Shown one piece after another: positions 44,928 through 52,889 of a stretch of 64,000 bases of DNA. Every line of letters begins with the position of its first letter. Position 1 is the stretch's first letter. The notes under the pieces are model-generated. The model saw only the letters and a list, made by a program, of their open reading frames with translations, made no database searches and had not been told where the DNA came from. Location: contig NZ_WWEP01000003.1 of assembly GCF_009848495.1 (NCBI RefSeq), positions 1 to 64,000 of the forward strand, in the 5' to 3' direction. A program made the position numbers and the translations under genes. The DNA is from Flavobacterium sp. MK4S-17. GTDB taxonomy: Bacteria > Bacteroidota > Bacteroidia > Flavobacteriales > Flavobacteriaceae.

Positions 44928-46047
44928 TTAGTTTAAGTGGTTCTACTTTAAGGCTTCCGTAATCCTGCGATTTTTCCAGTAATTGATTTATGATGGTAGT
45001 AAGTAAAGCACGTTCTTTAGATGTGTTTTCCCAGTACATTCGTTTCATTTCCCTTATTGCTTCACCTGAATTGCCAAAAAGAGATGTATCATTTGTTTTA
45101 ATCAGTCCGGATGGTAAATTGTTGAATGCTACTAGAATATTTTCACGTACGCTGCCTTCGGTATAGCTAAAAAGTTCATCATCAATCTTGCTTTCAATTT
45201 GCTTTATCAGTATTGCATCATCAAGTTTTTCGCCGGCAAAATCCATTTCAAGACATAAAACACCCCCTGTGTTTTCCGCACCTAAACTTTCCTTGATTGC
45301 CCTTTGAAACTCTTCGCGTTCATTTTCCGCATCAATTAAAGCTTTGCCGTTTAAGCCTTCCCCAACTAACGGTCGCGTAACTACAAGTGTATTACCAAAG
45401 AATCCTTTTCTTAAAAGGCGGTTTTTGTATGTTGCTGCCTGAGCTTCACTATCACAATCGTCTGCAACAGAATCAATGCGCGAAAGAGGATAAATAAGTT
45501 TAGTGTCCATATTAATGAACAAAACCTGGCCTTTATAATTTTCCCAGCCTCCTGCCTTTTCAACCTGGGCATCAATAATTTTTTTTCGTGGATTAAATAC
45601 ATCAATCAATTGAATACCTGATCTTTTAGCATTAAGCCACTCCTTACATACAGCTATTTTACCGGCATAATCGTTGCTGTCTGTTTTTCCTATCCTGCAC
45701 CATTCATAAGGGAGTACACTAAAATCAGATATTTTATATAATGCATTCCAGTTAACATGTATAAACACACCTCGTTGTTTTACAATATCATCTGCTACAT
45801 CGTCAGCAAAATCAATGAGTTTGAGATTTTTATTTTTATTTACAACTACATTATTATTCTTTTCACCATAACCTTTACCAATTAGGTACTGAACCATAAT
45901 AGCAGCAGCTGATTTTGCCGTAACACTGTTATTGATAAGCCTATCCATCCTTTCGGGATAGGCATTGTCAGTATCATTGGCAAAAATATCTGCCGATTTA
46001 CTCCACGGAGTTAATCTTTTCCACACATCAATTAAAAGGGTCTTCAT
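44896..46047 (-). CDS. Phage portal protein
   Basis: Encodes 383 aa. Portal-like features: an early helix-rich clip/stem region (AYPERMDRLINNSVTAKSAAAIMVQYLIGKGYG), a wing domain with a Tyr-rich PYEWCRIGK segment (about 110), and a long C-terminal helix pair (REMKRMYWENTSKERALLTTIINQLLEK, about 330-360). It has the length and order of adaptor-linked portals in Bacteroidota phages. It overlaps the upstream gene by 4 bp. Confidence 0.75.
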   Translation of the reverse strand: MKTLLIDVWKRLTPWSKSADIFANDTDNAYPERMDRLINNSVTAKSAAAIMVQYLIGKGYGEKNNNVVVNKNKNLKLIDFADDVADDIVKQRGVFIHVNWNALYKISDFSVLPYEWCRIGKTDSNDYAGKIAVCKEWLNAKRSGIQLIDVFNPRKKIIDAQVEKAGGWENYKGQVLFINMDTKLIYPLSRIDSVADDCDSEAQAATYKNRLLRKGFFGNTLVVTRPLVGEGLNGKALIDAENEREEFQRAIKESLGAENTGGVLCLEMDFAGEKLDDAILIKQIESKIDDELFSYTEGSVRENILVAFNNLPSGLIKTNDTSLFGNSGEAIREMKRMYWENTSKERALLTTIINQLLEKSQDYGSLKVEPLKLIDDATLSNPE

Positions 46048-46496
46048 TCTTCGGTGGTGCTTTCCAAATTCTCTGAAGGGTATTTCATTTTCACAGATTG
46101 TTTTTTAGTTACAGATGATATAGCTTTCTTTTTTTTGCCGGGACTTAATTTTTCTTCTTTGGGAAGGATAGAAAAATAACGTTCTCCATTTTTATGCTTC
46201 AAGAGTATATGTGCATACTCATCTGTTAGCGTTGCATTATTCACCAATATTGGAGAACCAAATTCCAATGGTATATTTTCATATTTGGCGTGAAGCCTGT
46301 ATTTTGATGTATTTGCCATTTCTATATAATGATTTTTATACCTATTTAAACAGGTGGTTAAACATTTTGGACAACCGGGATTGACCTTTTCATTAAAAAT
46401 TGAAGTATACTCCTGCAAAAAAAGCTGGAGATACCTTACACCATCACCCCGTTTACCGTGGGTGATGGTGCCGATATCCATTTTGGCAAAATCCAT
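46044..46496 (-). CDS. Small phage protein with Cys cluster
   Basis: Encodes 150 aa. A CPKCLTTC cluster (about residues 42-49) could bind zinc or iron-sulfur. The C-terminal about 35 residues are Lys/Ser-rich and probably disordered. It lies between the tube-like protein and the portal, with a 4-bp overlap with the portal gene. Function not recognised; a head or neck accessory role is possible from position. Confidence 0.6.
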   Translation of the reverse strand: MDFAKMDIGTITHGKRGDGVRYLQLFLQEYTSIFNEKVNPGCPKCLTTCLNRYKNHYIEMANTSKYRLHAKYENIPLEFGSPILVNNATLTDEYAHILLKHKNGERYFSILPKEEKLSPGKKKKAISSVTKKQSVKMKYPSENLESTTEE

Positions 46497-46499
46497 TTA

Positions 46500-47120
46500 C
46501 TATATTTCAGCCTGAGCAAACTTATTCTCAAAAGCTGTTTTAGTGGCAGTATAATCTACATCAAGCAGCGTTTTTGGTATACTAGTTTCCTCAAAACCAT
46601 CAGCAGAAGAAAGTTCAAACATTATCATGTTGTCATTTTCTTTGGAGTTGTTTGTCATTGTGGTAATTTCAAGGCCGGAAGAAAGTCCTAATATTTCAAA
46701 AGCATCTTTACTTTCGGCTCCTTTCCATACCTGTTCTACTATAGCTACATATTTAGCACCTTTGGCCAAATTACCTGCCTGCTGTTTATTTTGGGCACTC
46801 GGATTAAATATAACCCCGCTAAATGTGTGCTTGAACTTATCAGGTGCATTTTCTTTTTTAACAAGTTCCCATGCTTTACCATTAGCTTGTTTTACTCCTG
46901 TAAGCATATAACCTTTTTTACCAGCTTTAAGAGTAAAATCGGTTACAATCATTTCATTGGTTTCATTGTAAGTTATTGATGTAATATCAATATCTTCTTT
47001 ATTGATAAGTAATACATTCTGCTCTATACCACCTATTGGTGCATTAGTACAATCAAATAATATATCCTGAGTTAAATTTCCTGTGCAATCTACTGGCATT
47101 TTTTTAGAGTAAAAATTCAA
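46500..47120 (-). CDS. Tail tube-like structural phage protein
   Basis: Encodes 206 aa, predominantly beta with an N-terminal MPVDCTGNLTQDILFDC segment and a two-sheet pattern ending in a helix (ATKTAFENKFAQAEI). Length, composition and the place after capsid suit a tail tube monomer. Head decoration is an alternative. No sheath gene accompanies it. Confidence 0.55.
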   Translation of the reverse strand: MNFYSKKMPVDCTGNLTQDILFDCTNAPIGGIEQNVLLINKEDIDITSITYNETNEMIVTDFTLKAGKKGYMLTGVKQANGKAWELVKKENAPDKFKHTFSGVIFNPSAQNKQQAGNLAKGAKYVAIVEQVWKGAESKDAFEILGLSSGLEITTMTNNSKENDNMIMFELSSADGFEETSIPKTLLDVDYTATKTAFENKFAQAEI

Positions 47121-47142
47121 ATATTATTATTCGCATTTTAAA

Positions 47143-48201
47143 TTAGCAAGCTAGGACTGTCATGTAAGCCTCAAGATGTTTGGCATCTATTGTATATGCA
47201 GCATCCATGATATTTGTTTTTAACGTTTTATCGTAAAAAACATCAAGTTTTGTAAGGTCTTCTTCGCTTAAAGTACCAAGTGGTATATTGCTTTTTGTAG
47301 TAAGTACAGCCCTGTGTGGCAGGTGATATTTTATACTGTTGTCCTGATATGATTTAATATACCTGTCCCAGTCATAGCGAATTTTAACTTCAATTCCATC
47401 AAAGTATAATTTTGGCCTGCCTTCTTCAACAACTTCAAGGAAACCTGAACCCAAATTCTTATTTCTTAGGGTAGCGCGATAATTATCCGCAAGGGAGCGT
47501 GTTGCAAGTATAAAAGCATCATCGGCAGAAACAAGTCGCTCATCTGCAGAGGTAACCATTTTTTCAAAAATTGCTAATGCGGCATCTTCTTCAAGAGCCT
47601 GGTTTGCATAACTGGCACCTGCGTTAGCGTCAATGGCAACTCTGTTTGATGCATTTACAGGCACTTCAGCTAAAATCTGCTTAAACAATCCATCAAATGA
47701 GTTGAAATAATCCAAGTCTGTGCCATTTGTAAATACACCACCATTTTCAATAGTTTTAGCAGTAATATCATTAAACCATACTTTACGATGGATGTTTTCC
47801 AACAACGAAGTTTCTACTGCTGAAATAATAACACCAAACTCCTGAGAGCCTACAACATCGAAAAAATCAGGGTTAATGCGTTGCGATTTCCTGAAAAGTT
47901 TTAAAAGTGCAGGCATATCATTTTGGCAATGTTTTAGCCTAAAGTCTTCCAGTACCGGAGTCCAGAATTTCTCTGTTAAGGCAAATCCGCCGGCTTCATT
48001 TGGTGTACATCCTTCACTTTTTTTACCAAGCAGTCCAAGCCTTTCTGCAAAAGCGATTTGTGTTTTTACATCAATTCCGGTCTCAATTTCATGATATTCA
48101 GCAAGGTCGCTGTCATTAAAAACCCTTTCAAAAATTACCTCACTTACCGTTTCGGCCTCGCGGGCATTTAATGTTAAAGCGTCAGCGTTAATAAGTGCCA
48201 T
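47143..48201 (-). CDS. Major capsid protein
   Basis: Encodes 352 aa directly after the head protease, 1 bp apart. It has an N-terminal helical arm (MALINADALTLNAREAETVSEVIFERVF), a mid-domain with VNASNRVAIDANAGASYANQALEEDAALAIFEKMV, and a beta-rich C-terminus with a HRAVLTTKSNIPLGTLSEEDLTKLDVFYD segment typical of Bacteroidota siphovirus capsids. It is inferred to be HK97-fold. It is the most likely abundant protein of any particle. Confidence 0.8.
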   Translation of the reverse strand: MALINADALTLNAREAETVSEVIFERVFNDSDLAEYHEIETGIDVKTQIAFAERLGLLGKKSEGCTPNEAGGFALTEKFWTPVLEDFRLKHCQNDMPALLKLFRKSQRINPDFFDVVGSQEFGVIISAVETSLLENIHRKVWFNDITAKTIENGGVFTNGTDLDYFNSFDGLFKQILAEVPVNASNRVAIDANAGASYANQALEEDAALAIFEKMVTSADERLVSADDAFILATRSLADNYRATLRNKNLGSGFLEVVEEGRPKLYFDGIEVKIRYDWDRYIKSYQDNSIKYHLPHRAVLTTKSNIPLGTLSEEDLTKLDVFYDKTLKTNIMDAAYTIDAKHLEAYMTVLAC

Positions 48202-49227
48202 TTACTTCCTGTTTTTATTTTGCAAATATTGCTTCATGCCGGAAAGCCTGTCAGACTCGCCCGGCTTGCGTACAGAAGCTTTTTTACCGTCAAGAGTATA
48301 ACGGCTTCCAACCTGTCTTTTTAAAGCCATTACTTCACTTTTAATGATGCTAAGCTGGCGTTTTAATGCTTTATTTTCTGCACGCAGGGCAGCGGGAGCA
48401 CTTTCTTCTTCCGGTTCAATAATTTCTGTAAGCTCTCCGGCAGTAAATATATAGGTATAACCATCAGGCATAAGGTATTCTCCTTCAGCCGGCATACCAT
48501 CTACAGTTGCCATTGCGCCAACCTCTATTATTGCATCATCGGGCAAATCAGTGAAATCTATCTCAATTCCGGTTGCATCCTGTACAACCTTGTTAAAAAT
48601 ATGGGCATTTTTAAACTTGCCCATTACACGGGTAAAAAGGCTTTCCATCCAGTGCCTGTCCCTTTCTGTAAATGTTCCTCTCATAGTAAAATTTGGGTTA
48701 ATAAATGCTTTTGCTACTGCTTTTACTGGCTGCGAAGCGGTTGTAAAGCCTAATGCGCTTAACTGGTTTGGTGTTAGCCAGGTTTCATTTTTTAGTAATG
48801 GCACTATTGCCTGCTCCTGAACGCTGAGCACTTTTTTATAAAAGCCAACCATTTTTTTTTCAATTACACGCAATTGCCCGGCAAACTGTTCCAGTTCATC
48901 AGCTGTGCCCATAGAGCCACCCCATGGAAGGTGAATCATAAACTGTGTGTTTTCTTTTATCAGCCTTTTTTTGCCTGCCATGAAAATTACTGTGGCAATA
49001 CTGGCAACTATACCGCTGCCAATTGTAGTTAAAGGCTTTCCTAAGGAGCAGAGGTAATGATAAATATCAAAACCGGTATCTACCAGGCCGCCTTCAGAGT
49101 TTATATGCACATTATAGGCTGTTGCCTTGGGCTGCTTTTTCACCTGACTGATCACATCTGCAAGGCTTATACCTGTAACACCGTCAAATGTGCCTATCTG
49201 GCCGGAGATATAAATGTTTCCTGTCAT
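48202..49227 (-). CDS. ClpP-type head maturation protease with C-terminal scaffold-like region
   Basis: Encodes 341 aa. The ClpP/S49-type protease domain (about 1-190) has nucleophile Ser76 (IVASIATVIFMAG) and His99 (FMIHLPWGG). After a middle region, residues about 272-305 form a coiled coil (ALRAENKALKRQLSIIKSEVMALKRQVG), followed by a basic tail. Protease and scaffold in one chain is a known arrangement. First gene after a 163-bp intergenic region with promoter-like elements; the capsid gene follows. Confidence 0.88.
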   Translation of the reverse strand: MTGNIYISGQIGTFDGVTGISLADVISQVKKQPKATAYNVHINSEGGLVDTGFDIYHYLCSLGKPLTTIGSGIVASIATVIFMAGKKRLIKENTQFMIHLPWGGSMGTADELEQFAGQLRVIEKKMVGFYKKVLSVQEQAIVPLLKNETWLTPNQLSALGFTTASQPVKAVAKAFINPNFTMRGTFTERDRHWMESLFTRVMGKFKNAHIFNKVVQDATGIEIDFTDLPDDAIIEVGAMATVDGMPAEGEYLMPDGYTYIFTAGELTEIIEPEEESAPAALRAENKALKRQLSIIKSEVMALKRQVGSRYTLDGKKASVRKPGESDRLSGMKQYLQNKNRK

Positions 49228-49390
49228 CCATACAGAATGATGAAATATTTAATGAGATTGAAGTTTAAAGTATTTCAGCCTTTGCTGATAATCAATTGTG
49301 AAGTATTAAAAATAACAGCGCTGTTGTTGTAATTTTACAGTACAAAGGTACGGTGATATTTTCATGTTTTACTGAAATTGTATTTTCAGT
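49228..49390 (-). promoter_or_regulatory. Candidate late promoter region with three palindromes
   Basis: This is the largest gene-free gap inside the cluster. On the minus strand, in order: an ACTGAAA-N6-TTTCAGT palindrome (49371-49390), then after 20 nt a TACCTTTG -7 element (49350-49343), then TGTAAAATTACA (49339-49328), which resembles half of the repressor operator, and a perfect AACAGCGCTGTT palindrome (49314-49325). No -33 TTG is seen. It lies just upstream of the protease and capsid genes and would serve them. Confidence 0.5.
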
Positions 49391-49642
49391 TTATTTATTT
49401 TCCATAAAGGCTATAACGTTAAATATAGTTCGTTCGGTAACTTTATATTTTTCTGCTGTAATTCCCGCAGCACTGGTTTTTTTAGGTTTGTTAAAGTATT
49501 TCTTCTGGTATTCCATTTCCTCCACATAAGCTTCATAATAAACTTTCCAGTCCAGTATATGTATTGGGATTAAACCCTTATTGATTAGCTTCATAAAAGC
49601 TTCGCCAAGGCTTATTATAGTTTCATAACGGTTCATTACCAT
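49391..49642 (-). CDS. Small phage protein, unknown
   Basis: Encodes 83 aa (alternative start at codon 3). Helical, with a Tyr/Glu-rich centre (YYEAYVEEMEYQKKYF) and a C-terminal ITAEKYKVTERTIFNVIAFM segment that could be a helix-turn-helix. It overlaps the zinc-ribbon gene by 7 bp. Position before the late promoter region makes a regulatory role possible; not recognised. Confidence 0.6.
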   Translation of the reverse strand: MVMNRYETIISLGEAFMKLINKGLIPIHILDWKVYYEAYVEEMEYQKKYFNKPKKTSAAGITAEKYKVTERTIFNVIAFMENK

Positions 49643-49890
49643 TTATTTTCAGGGCAAATATCATTAGACCGTATTTTAGCTGATAGCGGGCACCCGCATG
49701 AATTGCAGTATGCTCCTTCAATTTCCTTCAAAGAATCTTTTATAAATGCTAATAGCTTTCCCTGTTTTGCATTAGGACAAGTTGCACAAACTTCGGCTCT
49801 ATCCGTTGCCAGCTTTTCGGTTACCTCACTTTTGGAAATAAAGTTTTTCCACCCTGTTATAATATTTTTTACATTTAAGTTATTCACCAT
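49636..49890 (-). CDS. Small zinc-ribbon-like phage protein
   Basis: Encodes 84 aa. Cysteines in CATCPNA (about 34-37), CNSCGCPLSAKI (about 62-67) and a final Cys near 78 look like a treble-clef or zinc-ribbon site. Similar short proteins occur in Bacteroidota phages next to tail genes. It lies 9 bp downstream of the tape measure gene. The function is unknown. Confidence 0.65.
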   Translation of the reverse strand: MVNNLNVKNIITGWKNFISKSEVTEKLATDRAEVCATCPNAKQGKLLAFIKDSLKEIEGAYCNSCGCPLSAKIRSNDICPENKW

Positions 49891-49899
49891 ATATAAAGT

Positions 49900-52593
49900 T
49901 TAAAAATTGGCCATTTCCCTTACTGAAACATAACTGTTGCCTTGGGTAACAATGTCTTCTACCGATACAACAGGGGCGGGCAGGGTACGGTTGGCTTCGG
50001 CTATTTTAAATGCCAGTTCATCTGCATTAAGCCTGGGTGTTGCAATTTCGCGCGATACAATACCACCGCTTGCAAAATAATTTGGGGCAGAACCTGCACC
50101 TGAAGGGAATGCATTATTAAAAGCCATAAAGTGACGTGCTGCATTACGGTTCATAACCCCAATAAGCTCTCCCTGTTCAGCTTCAAAAGCTGTACCGTCT
50201 TCGCCTGTAAACATAGTTCCCCCCGCAAAATGCCTGTTGCCGCCAATATTGAACAATGCTCCTTTTTCTGCTTTTGGTGTTTTTGTAGCAGTTATATTTT
50301 TAACTGCCGCAAATCCGGTAGCTGAAGCTGCTGCAACGGCTGGTATTGCCGCAGGGAACCCTAATTTAACCCCTGCAGTAATTCCTAAATAGGTATTAAT
50401 TAAGGCTTGGGCTAGTGCCGCTGCTTTTCCAGCGGCACTTTCTTTACCCAATAATTCTGATATAGAGCCCAGAGTGTCAGCTGCCATTTTTGCTTTAGCT
50501 TTATCTGCTTCTTCTTCAATTTTCTTTTTGGCATTTATATGTTTTTTCTCGATAAGCGTGGTATCTGCACCTGTTTTTTCAGCTGCTGCCAGTTCTGCTT
50601 CATATCTTTGCTGCTCCCTTAAAATCTGTAAATCAAATTCATTTGTAAATTTCTCTTCGTCAAGTATCCGTTGGTTTTCCAGGTCAATAGCCTGTTGTCC
50701 TTTTTTTGCTTCCTCTCTTTTATTTTTTGCCTCCTCATTTTTCGCCTCATTATTCTCCCGGAGCTCAGTAACCGCAGTATTATATTCATCTTCGCTGATT
50801 AAGCCTTGGTCTTTTCTAAGTTTCTGAAATTGAATTTCTTTGTTTAAAAGGTCGTTATTTTCAGCAATTTTAGTATTGAGTTTTTCTTCAGTAAAGAAAG
50901 TATCGTCTTCTTTTTTCTTTTCGATAGCTTTCTTATAATTATTTAATTCTTTTTCAGCCTCTGCTACTGTAGCTTCGGCCTGTTTTTTTAAAAACTCTTC
51001 AGAGATATTTAGTTTATCTGTTTCATACTTTGTTTTAGATATTTTTCCTGCCTTGTATTCTTGCTCTAAGAGCGCTAATCTTTTTTGTGAAAGTTGTTCT
51101 TCAAAAACAAGTTGCTCCTGTAAAGTTTTTTGTTTATAACCTTGTTGGGCAATGAATAGGTCTATTTCTTCTTTATTTTTTTGTATAGCATCATCAACTG
51201 ATTTTTGTCTATTAGCTGTTTGCTCGTCATGCGCCGCTTTGTTTAATTCACGAATTTTATTATGCTGTGTTTTTACTGTTTGAGCTAGTTCGGCATTGGT
51301 TTCTATTAGTTTAGCTTTAAGTTCTGCAAGTTGATTTTTCTCTTCATCAGTAGCACTTTTAACAGACATTTTAGTTTCTAATAATTGAATTTCACTTTTT
51401 AACCTGTCTGTTGCCAGTTTATTTATTTCTTGTGCTGTAGTTATACTATTTTTTGCTGCCGCTTCTCTTTCAGCATATGTTTTATTGGTGTCATCGGCTA
51501 TTGAATTTTGCTCTTGAAGTAATTGTTTTTGCTTTGCATTATTTTCTATAAATGAAGCCTCACCTTTCTCTAGTTTCTTTTGCAACTCATCTATTTTTTG
51601 TCCTTTTTTATAACTTTCATCTAAATATTTTCCTGTTTCATTTGCTACATTTTTTATTTTTCCTATTACATCTTCTACACCTGTTGCTGCCTGAAGGGTT
51701 CCATCTGCAACTTTTTTAAAGTCAAGTGTTATCAAGCCTTCTAAAATTTTTCCAAAAGCGGTAAAACGATTAATAAGATTTTGCTTAACAAACTCATATA
51801 AATCATTTAAAGCTTTTTTTGGATGTGTAAATGCCTCAAAAAGATTTTTACCTACTTTTTGAAATAATGTTGTTAATGCTTGGAATACTGTTTGTAGAGG
51901 CCGGGTAATAGCAGTTACTTTGTCGATGCCTTCTTGTGTTGAGGTAAGGTAGGATACAAGTGCCCCAAGCACCAATCCTATTGCAGCAACTACTGCACCT
52001 ATAGGGGTGGCTATAAAAGCAATGCTCGCTCTTGTCATTCCAATTACACCGGTGGTAATACCTTTTAGGCCTGTAGATAATAAAGGCATTACACCACCTG
52101 CTTCCTGAGCTCTTGATATGAAACCTGTTATACCTCCATTAAAAATATTAATCTGATCAAAAGAATCTTTTACCTGTTTTTTGTAATCATCAAGTGTTGT
52201 AACAACCCCTTCCTGAACTTTTTTATTTTCAGAAAGCCATTTAGTATTTTCCTTTATTTTGTTGTTTATCGAGTCAAGGGATGATTGATAATTTTTGTTG
52301 TGGGTATTTAAATTTCTTCGTATTTCAACAAGCTCCTCATTATTTTTAATATAATCATTTTCAGTATTTTTTGTTTTTAATAAAGCAGTTTGTAATGACT
52401 GTTGTTGTGTTGTTAAAATGTTATTTTGCTTTATTTGTGAGTCATGCACTGTTGTTAAGTCACTATATGTTTTTTTAAGTTCATCTAATGTTTTTGTGAG
52501 TTCATTTATTTTAGCTTTTGTTTGCTCCAAGGCAGCTGAAATGCTACTTACATCCAAATCAAGTTCAGCCAGTATAATTTTTTCTTTTGCCAT
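49900..52593 (-). CDS. Tail tape measure protein
   Basis: Encodes 897 aa. An N-terminal coiled coil (about 15-150) leads to a hydrophobic Gly/Ala-rich region (about 155-215, ATPIGAVVAAIGLVLGALVSYL), then a very long Lys/Glu-rich coiled coil (about 300-690). A second hydrophobic patch (AALAQALINTYLGITAGVKLGFPAAIPAVAAA, about 735-765) and a C-terminal MAFNNAFPSGAG segment follow. This is the standard tape measure pattern. It shares 1 bp with the preceding gene. Its length sets an expected tail of about 130-140 nm. Confidence 0.88.
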   Translation of the reverse strand: MAKEKIILAELDLDVSSISAALEQTKAKINELTKTLDELKKTYSDLTTVHDSQIKQNNILTTQQQSLQTALLKTKNTENDYIKNNEELVEIRRNLNTHNKNYQSSLDSINNKIKENTKWLSENKKVQEGVVTTLDDYKKQVKDSFDQINIFNGGITGFISRAQEAGGVMPLLSTGLKGITTGVIGMTRASIAFIATPIGAVVAAIGLVLGALVSYLTSTQEGIDKVTAITRPLQTVFQALTTLFQKVGKNLFEAFTHPKKALNDLYEFVKQNLINRFTAFGKILEGLITLDFKKVADGTLQAATGVEDVIGKIKNVANETGKYLDESYKKGQKIDELQKKLEKGEASFIENNAKQKQLLQEQNSIADDTNKTYAEREAAAKNSITTAQEINKLATDRLKSEIQLLETKMSVKSATDEEKNQLAELKAKLIETNAELAQTVKTQHNKIRELNKAAHDEQTANRQKSVDDAIQKNKEEIDLFIAQQGYKQKTLQEQLVFEEQLSQKRLALLEQEYKAGKISKTKYETDKLNISEEFLKKQAEATVAEAEKELNNYKKAIEKKKEDDTFFTEEKLNTKIAENNDLLNKEIQFQKLRKDQGLISEDEYNTAVTELRENNEAKNEEAKNKREEAKKGQQAIDLENQRILDEEKFTNEFDLQILREQQRYEAELAAAEKTGADTTLIEKKHINAKKKIEEEADKAKAKMAADTLGSISELLGKESAAGKAAALAQALINTYLGITAGVKLGFPAAIPAVAAASATGFAAVKNITATKTPKAEKGALFNIGGNRHFAGGTMFTGEDGTAFEAEQGELIGVMNRNAARHFMAFNNAFPSGAGSAPNYFASGGIVSREIATPRLNADELAFKIAEANRTLPAPVVSVEDIVTQGNSYVSVREMANF

Positions 52594-52889
52594 TATTCCA
52601 TTACGGTTAAATTTAAAATATTGCTTTTCAGAATAATATTGGTGTTAACGGCATGCTTAACATGTAACTGAATATTATAAGTACCTTTGTTTTGATAATA
52701 AAGTTTGTATTGATAATTTGATAGTACTTTAATATCACCTTCCGGGGCTATTAAATGGAAAGTATAGCTGTTTTGATTGTATAATGAGGAAAGCCATACA
52801 GTAACCGCTTCTCCTGCTGTAATGGTTTGTTCGGTAATGCCAAAGCCAAAATCAATAAGGGGTGGAGTATATATTATATCATTTATCAT
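52593..52889 (-). CDS. Small Ig-like phage tail protein
   Basis: Encodes 98 aa, all-beta, resembling one immunoglobulin-like domain (ITAGEAVTVWLSSLYNQNSYTFHLIAPEG, then YYQNKGTYNIQLHVKH). It overlaps the large tail gene by 4 bp and the tape measure gene by 1 bp. The C-terminus of the upstream 725-aa protein has a similar beta module, so this may be a detached domain of it. A tail surface or tip role is likely from position. Confidence 0.6.
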   Translation of the reverse strand: MINDIIYTPPLIDFGFGITEQTITAGEAVTVWLSSLYNQNSYTFHLIAPEGDIKVLSNYQYKLYYQNKGTYNIQLHVKHAVNTNIILKSNILNLTVME

